In this document: positions 38,149 to 40,071 of the stretch, one piece after another
Layout: the number at the start of each line of letters is the position of its first letter
Position numbering within the stretch: the stretch's first letter is position 1
Virus record (IMG/VR): IMGVR_UViG_3300038409_000024
Coordinates: 1 to 40,071 of that record
DNA: 40,071 nucleotides
From: a virus
Reading direction: 5' to 3' (one strand)
Made by a program: the position numbers and the translations under genes
Notes under the pieces: model-generated
The model's input: the letters and a program-made list of their open reading frames with translations, nothing else
Database searches by the model: none
What the model was told of the DNA's origin: nothing

Positions 38149-38640
38149 CTAGATGCTCCCTATGGTGACGAGGTTCTTGAAGTGGGTCTCACGGGCCGGC
38201 TGCTGGAGTTTCAGGATGCGCTCCATCAGGTCGGGTACGGTGTCGGCGGGGACGATGATCGGCTTGGGGACCGGGGCGAAGTGGACGAAGTCCCCTAGGC
38301 GCTTGGCCTCCGGGCGGAGCTGCGGTTGGGCGTCGATGGCGCTCCAGGTCACGTCCGGCGAGGGCATCTCCGTGACGTAGACGGTAGGGCCGAAGCGCAG
38401 CGCGGCGGGGAGGAGCAGGTGATCCAGGTAGCTGTGGTCCCGCATGTAGTGCCACTCCGCCATGCTGCTGATGCCTTCGCAGCCCTGTTGCGGGTGGCGG
38501 AGCGCGAGGCGCATCCGTTGCCGGCACACGTCCTGCGCGGCGCTGAGCTGCCAGCCGGCCTGCTGCAGGCGCAGCGTGTTGCTCTCCCACCCAGCCCAGC
38601 GGAGCCGGACGGGGCGAGAGAGCATGGGATCAGGGCCCAT
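38149..38640 (-). CDS. Conserved-looking phage protein of unknown function (163 aa)
   Basis: 163 residues with LSRPVRLRWAGWESNTLRLQ, GWQLSAAQDVCRQRMRLALRH and a C-terminal PVPKPIIVPADTVPDLMERI. This pattern recalls a family seen in T7-like phages of marine bacteria, with no known role; the recollection is moderate. ATG 38640 shares a base with the upstream stop (TGATG); Met6 is a second possible start. Confidence 0.8.
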   Translation of the reverse strand: MGPDPMLSRPVRLRWAGWESNTLRLQQAGWQLSAAQDVCRQRMRLALRHPQQGCEGISSMAEWHYMRDHSYLDHLLLPAALRFGPTVYVTEMPSPDVTWSAIDAQPQLRPEAKRLGDFVHFAPVPKPIIVPADTVPDLMERILKLQQPARETHFKNLVTIGSI

Positions 38641-38816
38641 CAGGCCGCCTGCAACTCCCGGATCATCGCGTCGAACTCGAGTCTCAGGTTCGCCACGATG
38701 CGCTCGGCGCGGGCGATCTCCCGCAACTTCGCCTTGATCTGGGTCTTGACCTCCTTGGCCCGCTCGTCGCCCATCTCGTCGGCGGCTTCCTTGGCCAGCT
38801 TCATCACGTCGATCAT
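38640..38816 (-). CDS. Small coiled-coil protein (58 aa)
   Basis: 58 residues, almost entirely helical and charged (MIDVMKLAKEAADEMGDERA ... RIVANLRLEFDAMIRELQAA), with heptad-like Leu/Ile spacing. It starts two bases after the primase-helicase stop. Probably a small dimeric regulator or replisome accessory; not recognised. Confidence 0.75.
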   Translation of the reverse strand: MIDVMKLAKEAADEMGDERAKEVKTQIKAKLREIARAERIVANLRLEFDAMIRELQAA

Positions 38817-38818
38817 GC

Positions 38819-40071
38819 TCAGAAGTCCTCGTTGGCTGTGGTGGGGAACGGGCATCCGTCCGGCCGCCGCTCGGCGGTGTAGAACTTGCCCTTGTCGGCG
38901 TCGTAGGTGAGAGGGATCACGGAGCCCACGGCCCGCTTCTTCGAGGCCGCCCGGAGGCGCCCCTTCAGGATGCGCAGGTCGGTGAGCGAGTCCTGGTCCT
39001 GCTGGTCCCTCTCCAGGGCGAGCAGGGCGTGAGCCCAGAACATGATGGCCCTGGAGCCCCGGAAGTGCCGAGCCATGACCCTCCCGCCTTCCTCGTGCGG
39101 GGTTCCGTCCGCAGTCGTCAGGTGGGAGATGAACATGATCCAGCAGTCCAGCTCCTTCACCAGCCCGCCCAGCTCCTTGACGATGTTGTCGAGGTCTTTC
39201 ACGTCCCCGATGTCGAAGGCAGTCAGGTGGTCGATGTAGAAGAGCCGGACCCCGTGGGCCTTGTTCAGGTACCTGATGCGGTCCCTGACGATTGGCCAGT
39301 CGATGGCGCCGAAGTGGTCGTAAAGGTGGAGTTTCCCAACGTCCTCAGACCGGAACGCCTCTCGGGCCCGCGCAAGCCCAGCGTCACGAGAAGCGTCGTC
39401 GGGAGCCCAGACCTTCTCTTGCTGGATGCTGGCGAGCGCTTCGGCCGTCTCTGCTGGGGTGGACTCGAACAGGAAGGCCCCAACATCGAGACCGCCCAGG
39501 AGATCCGCAGTGATCTGTTGGAAGACGAAGGTGGTCTTTCCACCTCCCGACGGTGCGCCCAGTCCGACCAGTTCGCCGTGGCGGCGGCCATAGAGAAGAT
39601 CATCGAGCGGCGGAAGACACCACGGGAGACCACCCTGCGGCGGCTCTTCATCGAGCGCATTGAACGCATCCTCCAGGCTGATGATCCCATCGGGGCGCCA
39701 CTCCTTGGCGTCCCACAGGGCCTTGACCAACTCCTCGACGCGGCCGGCGACGAGCATCGCGTTCGGGTCCTTAAGAGGCAGCCCGACGACCTGTGCCTTC
39801 CCAGCGGGGAAGAGGCCGGCGCACTCCTCCACGGCGTCCCTGCCGGGCTCGTCCATGTCGAAGCACAGGACCACCCGCTCGAACCGCAGGAGCCACTGTA
39901 GGTTGGCCGCGAGGTTCTTGCGGGCGTTGGGGGCCCCGGCGGACAGGCTGACGACCGGCCATCTGTGGTCGAGCACCTGGGACACCGTGAGAGCGTCGAT
40001 CTCCCCCTCGGTGACGATGATCCGCCGGCCGGCGTCGCGCCACAGGTGCTTGCCGTACAGCATCTCGCCGT
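38819..40071 (-). CDS. Primase-helicase (T7 gp4-like), 5' end cut by the window edge
   Basis: Bifunctional replication protein: primase plus hexameric 5'-3' helicase. About 417 C-terminal codons are visible. The TOPRIM part shows VTEGEIDALTVSQ and VVLCFDMDEPGRDA. The helicase shows Walker A GAPSGGGKTTFVFQQ, Walker B RLFYIDHLTAF, FISHLT and FRGSRAIMFWAH (motifs 3 and 4 of DnaB-like helicases), ending in an acidic/aromatic tail (TTANEDF) like the T7 gp4 tail that contacts the polymerase. The zinc-binding and primase N-terminus lies beyond 40071. In-window start codons are internal. Confidence 0.96.
   Translation of the reverse strand, partial: GEMLYGKHLWRDAGRRIIVTEGEIDALTVSQVLDHRWPVVSLSAGAPNARKNLAANLQWLLRFERVVLCFDMDEPGRDAVEECAGLFPAGKAQVVGLPLKDPNAMLVAGRVEELVKALWDAKEWRPDGIISLEDAFNALDEEPPQGGLPWCLPPLDDLLYGRRHGELVGLGAPSGGGKTTFVFQQITADLLGGLDVGAFLFESTPAETAEALASIQQEKVWAPDDASRDAGLARAREAFRSEDVGKLHLYDHFGAIDWPIVRDRIRYLNKAHGVRLFYIDHLTAFDIGDVKDLDNIVKELGGLVKELDCWIMFISHLTTADGTPHEEGGRVMARHFRGSRAIMFWAHALLALERDQQDQDSLTDLRILKGRLRAASKKRAVGSVIPLTYDADKGKFYTAERRPDGCPFPTTANEDF

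Noticed and set aside
1-40071. tRNA genes, CRISPR arrays and insertion sequences
   Set aside because: No cloverleaf with a conserved T-arm, no regularly spaced repeat array and no transposase frame was found on reading both strands; this was by eye, so short or degenerate tRNAs could be missed.

Overview
The window is the greater part of a T7-like podovirus genome (Autographiviridae-type layout) with high GC content. Almost every gene reads on the minus strand, so the natural gene order runs from high to low coordinates. Both edges cut genes: the left edge cuts the single-subunit RNA polymerase inside its catalytic core, and the right edge cuts the primase-helicase. In T7-like phages the segment between these two genes carries genes such as the ssDNA-binding protein and endonuclease; here it lies outside the window. 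No bacterial flanking genes are visible. The host cannot be read from the sequence; a GC-rich, possibly alphaproteobacterial host is only a guess.

Layout, reading leftward. (1) 40071-34357, DNA metabolism: primase-helicase, several small proteins, an HD phosphohydrolase, a family A DNA polymerase and a 5'-3' exonuclease. (2) 34372-28302, head: a DUF6378-like protein, small virion-type proteins (T7 gp6.7/gp7.3-like), portal, Ala/Pro-rich small proteins, scaffold, a holin-like/spanin group and the major capsid protein, closed by a strong terminator where T7 has its T-phi. (3) 28214-11494, tail and ejection: tail tubular A and B, gp13-, gp14- and gp15-like proteins, a SleB-like hydrolase, a GH24 endolysin, a 2189-residue gp16-like protein with two HExxH motifs, tail fibre, a holin-like protein and the small terminase. 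(4) 11313-9026: large terminase and the last late gene. (5) About 800 bp without a convincing gene (8221-9025), probably the early promoter and genome-end region; it has a candidate sigma70 promoter at 8558-8587. (6) 8220-4093, early accessory genes: small cassettes, most with the same start-associated sequence and followed by a hairpin that usually has a GAAA loop. (7) 4005-2051: a MarR-like regulator, a tyrosine integrase, a terminator and two small genes. (8) RNA polymerase, preceded by an inverted repeat and direct repeats.

How it fits together: host polymerase would transcribe the early cassettes, regulator, integrase and RNA polymerase. The phage polymerase would then transcribe the replication, head, tail and packaging genes. 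The integrase and MarR-like regulator suggest a temperate or formerly temperate T7-like phage. The points most worth a second look are the cassette array with its start-associated sequence; a T7-type promoter core on the opposite strand next to mutually exclusive hairpins downstream of the terminase; a 20-nt perfect inverted repeat flanking the terminase; the repeats ahead of the RNA polymerase; and the giant ejection protein with two zincin-like motifs.
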